In this document: positions 46,590 to 53,840 of the stretch, piece after piece
Layout: each line of letters begins with the position of its first letter
Numbering within the stretch: the first letter of the stretch is position 1
Source: Fibrivirga algicola
Lineage (GTDB): Bacteria; Bacteroidota; Bacteroidia; Cytophagales; Spirosomataceae
Reading direction: 5' to 3'
Assembly: GCF_011742925.1 (NCBI RefSeq)
Contig: NZ_WAEL01000012.1
Location: 62,001 to 126,000, forward strand
Length of the DNA: 64,000 bases
The notes under the pieces: generated by a model
Seen by the model: the letters and a program-made list of their open reading frames with translations, nothing else
What the model was told of the DNA's origin: nothing
Databases searched by the model: none
Program-made: the position numbers and the translations under genes

Positions 46590-46805
46590 ATCCACACAGA
46601 TGAACGTAGCTGAGCGGTCACGACTGACAGCCTAGTCTATTCGCATCGGCATCTCGCGGCTTGCTTAGTGTTGTGTGTCGTTGGTTAGCGTTGCTGGGTC
46701 TACTCGCGGCGGACAGGAAAGTATCCGACTATACAAAACGGCACCCAACGTGGGCAAAGGTGTAAAGGTGGCAACGTACTTAAGGCCTATCTTATCGCTC
46801 TCATC
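46590..46805 (+). repeat. Dispersed intergenic repeat, unit D (3' half)
   Basis: After the lipoprotein gene the repeat resumes with its 3' half: GAACGTAGCTGAG, GACTGACAGCC, CGGCATCTCGCGGCTTG, GTCGTTGGTTAGC, GGGTCTACTCGC, GGACAGGAAAGTAT, GGCACCCAACGTGGGCAAAG and CATCAGCC. Units C and D together make about one full unit, so the gene probably sits inside a single split copy. Confidence 0.7.
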
Positions 46806-46830
46806 AGCCTTAAAGTTTTGCCAGGTGATC

Positions 46831-47322
46831 TTAACGTTTCACTAATATGATCGTGTATACGTGAGTTTTACCGTCAAAAGGGGAATTATATTCTGTTCGC
46901 TGCCACGCCATTGTTTGGGGACTTTGCTCAGTTACAGTGTAGGAAAGCGCATCGTAATTGCCCTCTATGCGTAGTTGCCGGCCGTTTGTACGCCAATTAG
47001 CCGAGGTGAATCCGAAAAGGTTGGTCAACCTATTCTGGCAATCGGCTGAAGACGCAAGCTGTAATGCGCCGCCGGCTGCAAATTCATAGCGGGTTGGTCC
47101 GACACAATCTTTACCAATGTTTTGCTGATATAGCTGTAGTACATCCGTGGTAGTCCCATCCGTGGGGGAAGTAACCGCAGGATCAGCCGTAATCGTTATA
47201 ATCTGCCAGCTACCGATTATTTGTGCAGAGTCAATTGCTGGCCCGGCATCCTCTTTCGAACAACCGGCTAGCAGAAACAAAGACAGCAGCATGCCGACTC
47301 TTGGTACCGTTAATCGTATCAT
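46831..47322 (-). CDS. Lipocalin-like lipoprotein
   Basis: Lipoprotein of 163 residues: signal with lipobox MLLSLFLLAGCSKEDAGP (lipidated Cys about 21). The mature domain has the lipocalin-type opening IIGSWQIITITADP, the middle YEFAAGGALQLASSADCQ, and ends TVTEQSPQTMAWQRTEYN plus a final VYTIILVKR strand. Two Cys in the mature part may form a disulfide. Such proteins are common outer-membrane lipoproteins in this phylum with no settled role. Next to the Rep gene on the same strand. Confidence 0.8.
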   Translation of the reverse strand: MIRLTVPRVGMLLSLFLLAGCSKEDAGPAIDSAQIIGSWQIITITADPAVTSPTDGTTTDVLQLYQQNIGKDCVGPTRYEFAAGGALQLASSADCQNRLTNLFGFTSANWRTNGRQLRIEGNYDALSYTVTEQSPQTMAWQRTEYNSPFDGKTHVYTIILVKR

Positions 47323-47349
47323 AATCGTTGAGTACTAAATTCACTTAAC

Positions 47350-48390
47350 TCACTTGGTAGCCGCAGCTTTCGGCTTTTTGAACAGGATGCCGGCGATATA
47401 CCTGGTTGGATTTGTTTTTACATCAATGTACCCTTTCTGGATCAATACATCGAGCCGAATAAATTCTTGTAGTAGATTCTCATTACTAATAATTTCACGT
47501 ATCTGGGCGCTTGTAAATCGATAATGCTGTAATAGAACCTGAGATGCTTTATTCTTCAGTTCTTCAATCGGCTGGGCATACACCAGGTCCATTTCCTCGT
47601 TGAAGGCATCAAACGCTTTATTGTCTTTTCGGGACTGTCTGCGAATTGTAAAAATGAGCGTAGTAATGAAGCGGCCTTCTCTCTTTTCGTTGACGAACAC
47701 TTCGATGTCCGTCTTCTGATTAATTTCCTCCATGGCCCGTGACAAAACGGTCTGCTTGAAGTTGGACCAGCGTACGTACTGCTGGGCGTCGAGGATATCT
47801 TTCAGATCCGTAACACTAACTCGCCAAATACCTGTATCCAGAAATTTACAAAGTCTGGTATATAGGTTCTGAGCGTACTGACTGTTAAGGGACAAAGCTG
47901 CTTGGAGCTGGAGCTTGGTATACCCCTTACTGAGGTCAATCATGTACGGTACTAAATGCTTGTTCACTTCGACGGTCAGTACACCTCTGCTGTAGCGGGC
48001 CATGGGAAATACAACCACAGACGTAAATTCATGCTGGGCAGGCGAATCGAGGTACAATTGCCGGGAGGTAAGTCGCTGGGCAACCCGTTTGTATGTCGAG
48101 TAGTTAACCTCGGACGACGAATTGGGTAGCTGCAAATCAGTGATGGGAATCTTGAATGCTGGAAATTCACTTGGCAAGGTCTCCATTTCAGCAGGCCTCA
48201 GGATTTGGAGCTGCTTAATATGCCTAAGTATCAGCCAGTAAACTCGCCTTTCCAGTAAGTCGAAGTTGTTTCTAGACAGTAATAGCCGAAGTGGCTCCTG
48301 AATGTGGACGAGTTCTCCCATATTATTCGCTGATAAGTATAGCTCAAAAATATATAAAATCGATACCAAAGCAATATCAATAACCGCCAT
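47350..48390 (-). CDS. Rep_3-type plasmid replication initiator
   Basis: Replication initiator of up to 346 residues; the ATG at 48319-48321 (MGELVHIQEPLRLLLS) is a likely true start. Two winged-helix halves are recognisable: about 50-180 (FDLLERRVYWLILRHIKQLQ, YKRVAQRLTSRQLYL) and about 185-285 (TKLQLQAALSLNSQYAQNLY, LYTRLCKFLDTGIWRVSVTD, LKDILDAQQYVRW). The order SxYAxxLYxxL is typical of Rep_3/RepB initiators. They bind iterons and open an AT-rich stretch; both lie upstream at 48391-48780. The C-terminal 60 residues are family-specific. The gene identifies the region as a plasmid replicon. Confidence 0.85.
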   Translation of the reverse strand: MAVIDIALVSILYIFELYLSANNMGELVHIQEPLRLLLSRNNFDLLERRVYWLILRHIKQLQILRPAEMETLPSEFPAFKIPITDLQLPNSSSEVNYSTYKRVAQRLTSRQLYLDSPAQHEFTSVVVFPMARYSRGVLTVEVNKHLVPYMIDLSKGYTKLQLQAALSLNSQYAQNLYTRLCKFLDTGIWRVSVTDLKDILDAQQYVRWSNFKQTVLSRAMEEINQKTDIEVFVNEKREGRFITTLIFTIRRQSRKDNKAFDAFNEEMDLVYAQPIEELKNKASQVLLQHYRFTSAQIREIISNENLLQEFIRLDVLIQKGYIDVKTNPTRYIAGILFKKPKAAATK

Positions 48391-48602
48391 CTTGCTTTAC
48401 GGTACTTCATAAACCTACTTTTATATTGCTTTATTATGCTATACGACTGAATATAAAGAACTTAGATTAATACGTTGTTACTATGTACGTATAGTCCAAA
48501 ATCAACGAATCATATGTATGATATATTATTTTGAATTACAAAAAATAACATATATATAATCTGAATATTATACCTCTTAAAGCATCATTATCACAACAGC
48601 TT

Positions 48603-48776
48603 CTTGCTTTAAACCTACTTCTAGCTTGCCCGAATCTACCTTCATCTTGCTTAAAGAACCAATTGTGGATACTTCTATCTTGCCTGAACCTACTTACAAC
48701 TTGCCTGAACCTACTTTCAGCTTGCCTGAACCTACTCGCTTCTTGCCTGAACCTACCTGCAGCTTGCCTTAAAATG
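48603..48776. repeat. Iteron array, 21-bp direct repeats
   Basis: Direct repeats with consensus CTTGCCTGAACCTACTTNCAG. Units start at 48603, 48625, 48646 (degenerate), 48679, 48700, 48721, 48742 and 48763 (partial); the last five are exactly 21 bp apart, two turns of the helix. Location, spacing and sequence near a Rep_3 gene fit Rep-binding iterons that set initiation and copy number. Confidence 0.9.
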
Positions 48777-48986
48777 ACCAAACTTCCACCAACTTACTGA
48801 TGAACAACTAATTCGTGTTCCAAAAAAGCAACCTATAAGTATCAAGTAGTCAAACTCTCAATTTCAGAACAAATAAAAAGAATAAACAAGTTGTAATTGA
48901 TCAAAGAGGGTATAATGATCATTGCTCCTACCATAATTAATCAAATTTTTAAATCAAGAATATTAAAAGTGCTTCACAAAAATTAG

Positions 48987-49005
48987 TTTTACTCTCAGAG
49001 TAAAA
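48987..49005. promoter_or_regulatory. Palindromic operator-like site
   Basis: Perfect 9+1+9 palindrome TTTTACTCTCAGAGTAAAA, 43 bp upstream of the ATG at 49049. Placed where a repressor would block the promoter of that gene. Confidence 0.5.
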
Positions 49006-49048
49006 TAAGTACTTTCTCGGCTTTGTACTAAATGACTGTTCACTTACT

Positions 49049-49894
49049 ATGAAAAAAAAGACAAAATTCAGCGATAAAGAATACCATTACCTACTCACAG
49101 GCTTATCCGAGCAAATTACTAAAGTTCCAAAGCTGAAGCCCAACAGAGATGAATGGGACATAGAGGGTAATTGGCAGGAATGTGGGGACATTCACTTTGT
49201 CGACAGTAAATACATGGCCGAGTTCGCCACTTGGCGGGATTTCGGATGCAAAACCGTGAAAATGATCAACTATGGCCGACCAGCTGTACGCATGAGTTTC
49301 TTTAGTAAGCATAAATATTGGCTCAAAAAGCCGCATGACCTCACCGAAGAAGAGCGCGACGAACACATTAATGACTACCTCAATGGCTTGTCATTATCGA
49401 TTAATCAACTCCAGAACAAAATAGATCATTTACCACCACTGGCCCAGGCTGAATCTCGTCGCAAAATATATGATGCCCAACAGGAGATAGAAGCCTGGCA
49501 GCAGGTTCAGCAACAATCAGCTCAATATGAGTTGGCCGTTTCAACCTACCAACGGGGTTATGCCTATTTGTACATAAGCTACAAATACCTCTTGCCAACG
49601 GGTGAGTATGATAATGCTTCAGAGCATTTGCTACACCATATTCGTGATCGGGTCGGTAACATCACCCAAAGTAAACAAAACGTTATTTTTGTCAACATGG
49701 CAGAAATAAATCGGGTACATCCTCAGCAGAATAAAGAGATTGAGAATTACCTGAACCGTTTTTCGCTCAAGAGTACATCAGGACCCAAGTGGCTTTATGC
49801 TCGGCCAAGACCCGAGTTAGAAAGCCAGGCAGCTTTCGGTGTGCTAACGCCAACGAATGATCAGGCCCAATTAGACTTATTCGATGAATTTTAA
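49049..49894 (+). CDS. Hypothetical protein next to the plasmid origin
   Basis: Unrecognised 281-residue soluble protein. The N-terminal 95 residues hold aromatic-rich strands (EWDIEGNWQECGDIHFVDSK, FGCKTVKMINYGRPAVRMSF). A helical/coiled-coil segment follows at about 110-170 (INQLQNKIDHLPPLAQAESR, QQEIEAWQQVQQQSAQYELA), then a mixed C-terminal part ending TPTNDQAQLDLFDEF, a QLDLF-type tail like beta-clamp-binding peptides. Divergent from Rep across the origin. A role in plasmid maintenance or mobilisation is possible, but is inference from position and the tail. Confidence 0.65.
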   Translation: MKKKTKFSDKEYHYLLTGLSEQITKVPKLKPNRDEWDIEGNWQECGDIHFVDSKYMAEFATWRDFGCKTVKMINYGRPAVRMSFFSKHKYWLKKPHDLTEEERDEHINDYLNGLSLSINQLQNKIDHLPPLAQAESRRKIYDAQQEIEAWQQVQQQSAQYELAVSTYQRGYAYLYISYKYLLPTGEYDNASEHLLHHIRDRVGNITQSKQNVIFVNMAEINRVHPQQNKEIENYLNRFSLKSTSGPKWLYARPRPELESQAAFGVLTPTNDQAQLDLFDEF

Positions 49895-49946
49895 GAAGTG
49901 CACTGGCAGCGAATAGAATGTGATCAAAAGCTACAAAGAGGGGGAG

Positions 49947-50201
49947 TGGCCCACATTCGTGCGAAATGTTCCACCGACTATTTCTAAGGTGTAAAACAAC
50001 CCGTTAAACTGAAAAAGATTCTTGCCGTTGATTCATTGACTGAGTTTGTTGCCCGAAAACTGGCTTTAAAACACTCATTTGATGGCGTCAATAAGTGGTA
50101 AAGAAAACGGACATTTCCTTTACCACTTACGTAAACTGCACATTATTATACCGTTGGTTTATGGTTGGAACTTCATGGAACATTTCGTACGAATGTGGGC
50201 G
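49947..50201. mobile_element. MITE-like element with 26-bp inverted ends
   Basis: Left end 49947-49973 and right end 50176-50200 are inverted copies (CCCACATTCGTGCGAAATG against CATTTCGTACGAATGTGGG) with one or two mismatches. The 255-bp unit is too short for a transposase and also contains an internal perfect stem AAGTGGTAAAG / CTTTACCACTT. Fits a non-autonomous miniature element or the stitched ends of a deleted insertion sequence. No target duplication is obvious. Confidence 0.55.
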
Positions 50202-50542
50202 GCCCCCCAATGTCCGACAGGGTCAGAATATCGAAATTAATGTAAGCGCTCAAGATATCGCTCAGCAAGTCCTGCTTATCGGCTAGTGCCTCAGCGAGAA
50301 CCACTTTGGGAAAGCCTCCAAAATGAACGTACTCCACCTAGTAGCTTTTAAGCCGCTCGTACTCGGTCGGCACAAACTGAGCGGCCTCCGGCCACAGGTC
50401 AGGGCCGAAGCTACCACGCCCCGGAAGGTGGGCAGTTCGCCAATGGTAAGGGGGTAGACACGAAAGAAACACTGCTTGCGACCCGCCAGTGACTCGGTAA
50501 ATCGGTTTTTCAGGGATTATGCACTGGATTCGTTGAGCATAA

Positions 50543-50584
50543 AGTAGTACTATTCTATAAGTGCAGTATACGAATAGTACTACT
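50543..50584. repeat. 13-bp perfect inverted repeat
   Basis: AGTAGTACTATTC (50543-50555) and GAATAGTACTACT (50572-50584) with a 16-nt spacer. Possible operator or recombinase half-sites in the replication region. Confidence 0.55.
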
Positions 50585-50712
50585 ATTGTGAACAGCAATG
50601 GCTCCGGTCGCTGAGTCTACCCCTCCTAAGTCCCTCTTTCATGTAACTATCCCTGTCAAGTTGAGGTAAGGGTACGTAGGGTATTTATCCATTTTCCCCC
50701 TAGCTTTAACCT

Positions 50713-51024
50713 ATGGAATATGATCAGGAATTAATCGCCATCGACTGCCTCAACGCCCTGTTCTGGAACTACAGCCGCGACGACATCAACGCCTTAAAAA
50801 GCGGTTCGTCAGACTTTGCCTACGTTTGGGATACCTACATCGCCGATAAACAGGGCGAGAAATCCTTTAACGAGCTGTGGCACTGCTGGATGGTCAAATT
50901 CAACCTGACGACTAAAACCCTTTTGCTAGACCATGCCCTCGCGCGTTACCGCGCGGAGAAGCAAGAGGCGCTGCAGAGCGCACGGGTAATGAGCCGGTTT
51001 CTCGACAATCAGAATGAAGAATAA
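50713..51024 (+). CDS. Hypothetical small protein
   Basis: Unrecognised 103-residue protein, acidic and helical (QELIAIDCLNALFWNYSRDD, FNELWHCWMVKFNLTT, HALARYRAEKQEALQSARVM). No signal peptide or membrane segment. Clean start and end in codon usage like its neighbours. Likely plasmid accessory gene. Confidence 0.6.
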   Translation: MEYDQELIAIDCLNALFWNYSRDDINALKSGSSDFAYVWDTYIADKQGEKSFNELWHCWMVKFNLTTKTLLLDHALARYRAEKQEALQSARVMSRFLDNQNEE

Positions 51025-51130
51025 GCCCCTTGACTTAACGTTGATGAACGTACCCAACCAGCTGGTGACGGAACTGGCTGGCCCGGCCTATCACCAGGAA
51101 ATCAGCTAATTAGCACAACCGCTTAACTAG

Positions 51131-52230
51131 ATGCCTACCACTGCTCCATCAACTCATTCTGCATTACCGGCCTGTTGGATTCTGGATCGGACTGTCGTTA
51201 AGTGGCAACGTAAATCCTTTACGGTCGTGGGAATTATGGATTTACGGATTCGTAAAGCCCTACATTGGCAGGTGCTGCGCCCGGTTACACCCCAGGCCGT
51301 GGCCCAGGTGCTCGACGAGACAATCCAGCAATACGGTTCTCCGCCCGCATTGGTAATCGGAGTCGACCCACTCTTTAAGAGCCCGGCGTTGCTGGCCGCC
51401 TATCAAACTCATCAGTGTCTGCCCCTCGACTTGCGGCAGGGTAAATCGTCAGTTTCTATATTTATTCGAAGTCTGTGGCGTAATCTGGCCTGGGAAGGGT
51501 TGAGTTGGAGCCAGCCGGAGACGGAAGCGGCATTCCGCCAAACGATTGATACCTGGCTCAAACACTACAATCAGGAGCGCCCGCATCAAGCCCTGGGCTA
51601 TAAGACCCCAACGGCACAGTGGCAGCAAACTGTTCTTGCATCGGTGGAAAAATCTGTGTCGCACCAGCCAAGGGATGAGGCGGCGATCATTCCCTTAACA
51701 ATTCGTCTTACAGGAACAAACCCGCTGATTTGGCGGCGGGTGTTAGTCTGTTCCTCCATGACGTTTTCTCAACTGCACCAAGTCATTCAGCTCGTAATGG
51801 GCTGGAAAAATGCTCACATGCATGAGTTTAGGGTGAATGCACTCGCATCGGGCCAATAAATGAGGCGTTGGAGACCGACGACGAGCCCATCGATGAGGCG
51901 CAGGTGCGTTTGCAGGAGGTGCTTTCGCCTTCCAGTACGCAGTTTCAGTATACCTATGATTTCGGAGACGGTTGGGAGCACCAGATTCAGATAGAACCAG
52001 AGCAACCCGCCCAAGCGGCGACCCAATATCCCGTCTGCACGGCAGGTGAGCGCAATTGCCCGCCCGAAGATTGCGGAGGCGTACCCGGCTTTGAAAACCT
52101 GCTGGCGGTGTTGCATAACAAAACACATCCTGCCCGGGACCAATGGCTGAACTGGTTGGGCGGCGCTTACAATCCCGATTCGTTTAACCTCACGACCATC
52201 AACCGGCAACTGGCTAAACGGTTTCTCTGA
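51131..52230 (+). pseudogene. Integrase core / pRiA4b ORF-3-like fusion, frameshifted
   Basis: First frame 51131-51859: residues 15-165 look like a DDE integrase core (WILDRTVVKWQRKSFTVVGI, WLKHYNQERPHQALGYKTPT), followed by the start of a plasmid pRiA4b ORF-3-type domain (IRLTGTNPLIWRRVLVCSSM, FSQLHQVIQLVMGWKNAHMH). A one-base shift near 51850 moves the rest (GPINEALETDDEPIDEAQV, FQYTYDFGDGWEHQIQIEPE, CPPEDCGGVPGFENLLAVL) to another frame that ends at 52230. In the integrase part the usual SDxGxEF and ERFxRTL motifs are replaced by VIGVDPLFKS and IFIRSLWRNL, so transposase activity was probably lost before the frameshift. Confidence 0.7.
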
Positions 52231-53041
52231 GGGGCATTCTATCCGTTTCGTACCCGTTCTACAACTGATCTTTCCGAGCATTGGCAGGAGAAGCAACTGA
52301 ATGAATATATTATTCGTTTTTTTAGCTCATTGAGTCTGGCTACATCAACTCGAGGTACTGGCCGTAGTGTTACCCTCATTTGTGGTTACCCTGTCGCATA
52401 ACTTCCTGCTTCACACGCGGCAGTTCGATTTCTTAAGCCAGGTACATATCCTGAAGAGCTGACCATTCCAGATCGACGGTCGGCCCATTCGGGATACACA
52501 AAGGGGCTTGCAGGCAAAGCTATACACCAGATCGTGTCAACCTATTTCATGGAGATGCCTACCGTTTCATAAAGCCAATTATGTTAAGCAAAATGTCTAG
52601 GTGAACCATCAAAATTGGATTAGCTCGCTCCAGAGAGTACACATCAAACCAATTGGACAGCCTTACTAGCCATCAACCCACCGATTTGAAGAAAGGCTTA
52701 GCGGGGGGCAGCAGTTACCGGTTTGGCCCTGGGCTCACCAAGCAGAAAAACGGTTCTCAATCCGTTTGTATCCGTTAGAAGACCGATTCGGTAACCGATT
52801 CCAAACCGTTTTATCCGTTTTTAAGCCGTTCACGTAACGGTTTCGGCCTACGTTTCACCTACTAACAGCGCTCTTAGGAATAATACCAATGCGGTTCACG
52901 GCTAAGTAAAGCTGGTAAAAACGCGGCCCTGAAGCGGCATAGAACGACGGACACGGCATGGGGCGGATAGGCTTCACTCGCCTTGCTTAAAAAAATTCGG
53001 ATTGCGGAGTTTACCGTATGAATTTAAGGATGGCTGTCCTG
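52231..53041. other. Intergenic region with a short-repeat cluster
   Basis: 811 bp without a gene I can support. The stretch 52300-52460 may contain gene remnants in shifting frames. The CCGTT-type cluster at 52750-52842 is the only clear structure. Confidence 0.5.
52750..52842. repeat. Cluster of CCGTT/CCGAT short repeats
   Basis: Seven direct copies of CCGTTT-like hexamers at 52762, 52772, 52783, 52795, 52806, 52815 and 52826 (spacing 9-12 bp) flanked by inverted copies (AACGG near 52750 and 52837). Regular spacing of about one helix turn suggests binding of an oligomeric protein, such as a partition or replication factor. Confidence 0.55.
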
Positions 53042-53445
53042 CTAAACAGGATGCTTTATTAGCTTCAACCCACTGATCAGCAAATGATCAAAATCATGAT
53101 CAGCCGTATGCAACTCCATATTCAGATACAAAGCGATGGCGGCAATCCAGAGGTCATTCTTACCCATATTACGGGCGCTGATGCCTAGTGGCAACGGCGT
53201 CTGTTTTGATCTTCCCTGACTGAATACATCGATCTCAGCATAGAAGCGCGTCACCTCCCAGTTCAGGTTCACGATTGGACATGAGTCGATCAGGTGGATG
53301 AATTTCACTTTTTAACACCCCCAATCATTTTTCAAGGCTAGTGCTTCCAATTCGCTAACGACCACAATCGGCATCACTACGCGGATGGGCAACAGGGTCT
53401 GCGTCCGTAACATGACGGATAACCAGATTGGTATTGAAGATCATT
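53042..53445 (-). pseudogene. VapC-like PIN-domain toxin pseudogene
   Basis: Three pieces of a PIN nuclease. From the ATG at 53443-53445: MIFNTNLVIRHVTDADP. After a frameshift near 53400: IRVVMPIVVVSELEALALKN, then an in-frame TAA near 53317, then the open piece KFIHLIDSCPIVNLNWEVTR to GKNDLWIAAIALYLNMELHT and ADHDFDHL. Acidic PIN residues Glu (SELEAL) and Asp (KNDLWIA, TADHDFDHL) are visible, but the first Asp position reads Asn (MIFNTN). With one frameshift and one stop the toxin is inactive. Confidence 0.75.
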
Positions 53446-53530
53446 GGTCAGACCGGAGTTGCCTTTCCATCTCATCCCATTCAGCCTCGGAAAAACCTAG
53501 ATGCGGTACCGTAAGCAAATTGAAAAAAAA
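53442..53530 (-). pseudogene. VapB-like antitoxin remnant
   Basis: The last 25 or so residues are visible (LTVPHLGFSEAEWDEMERQL followed by RSDQ), ending in a TGA that overlaps the toxin's ATG as ATGA, the usual vapBC coupling. Upstream the frame is lost in AT-rich DNA, so the DNA-binding N-terminus is missing or scrambled. Confidence 0.5.
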
Positions 53531-53580
53531 TTGATCAATAAGCAATCTCCAAACGACGGTTTTGTACGAAAATACTCGTA

Positions 53581-53630
53581 TTAACAAAAATGTAGTGCAA
53601 GAGATAATTTTTGCACTACATTTTTGTTAA
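53581..53630. terminator. Perfect 20-bp hairpin downstream of the peptide gene
   Basis: Arms 53581-53600 and 53611-53630 are exact complements with a 10-nt loop. It lies 46 bp past the stop of the small peptide ORF on the minus strand and would end the radical SAM operon. Stem bases are A/T-rich outside and GTGCAA inside. Confidence 0.75.
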
Positions 53631-53675
53631 TCAATACTACAGATATAGTATTAATCGCTGAGTACAGTTATAAGA

Positions 53676-53822
53676 TTATCCTACAACTGAATTCTTGTCA
53701 GCGCAGACCATCTCGTCGCTAGTGCGAGCTTTCCCTATGTATATAAGGCCGCTATTTAGCGTGTTAATAGTCTGTGCGTTCGCAGTTTTGCGAAGCACCG
53801 GGAAGCTGATTTGCTTCTTCAT
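53676..53822 (-). CDS. Small peptide, candidate substrate of the radical SAM maturase
   Basis: Short ORF of 48 codons from the ATG at 53820-53822 to the TAA at 53676-53678. It starts MKKQISFPVLRKTANA, has a central TLNSGLIYIGKARTS and ends DEMVCADKNSVVG. It begins 18 bp after the stop of the radical SAM gene on the same strand, and the strong hairpin at 53581 follows it, as expected for the last gene of an operon. Length, basic N-terminal start, single Cys (residue 40) and lack of a domain fit a ribosomally made precursor with a leader of about 20-25 residues. It matches no precursor class I know. It could also be chance coding in a leader; codon usage is hard to judge at this length. Confidence 0.55.
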   Translation of the reverse strand: MKKQISFPVLRKTANAQTINTLNSGLIYIGKARTSDEMVCADKNSVVG

Positions 53823-53840
53823 AGTTTTAAATTGTTTATG

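Larger units (their letters stand above)
48391..49048. other. Putative replication origin region
   Basis: 658 bp between the divergent Rep gene and the 49049 gene. It holds the iteron array (48603-48776), AT-rich DNA on both sides (about 48410-48560 and 48830-49000) and a 19-bp palindrome. An ORF here on the minus strand is only the translation of the repeats. A copy of the iteron motif (AAACCTACTTTTA, about 48410) near the Rep start may be an autoregulatory site. Confidence 0.7.
49895..50712. other. Intergenic region with element remnants
   Basis: No intact gene. It contains the MITE-like structure 49947-50201 and the 13-bp palindrome 50543-50584. A minus-strand ORF (50338-50598) with the tail YERLKSY could be a gene fragment but has no recognisable motif. 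Confidence 0.5.

Noticed and set aside
48603-48776. CRISPR array
   Set aside because: Repeats are contiguous without unique spacers and lie by a Rep gene, so they are iterons; no cas gene is visible.
48536-48781. 81-codon minus-strand ORF rich in RFRQ repeats
   Set aside because: It is the translation of the 21-bp iterons; the peptide repeat follows the DNA repeat and no protein family is implied.
50338-50598. 86-codon minus-strand ORF with a tidy C-terminus
   Set aside because: The hydrophobic first half and unmatched second half look like a fragment; not enough to call a gene.
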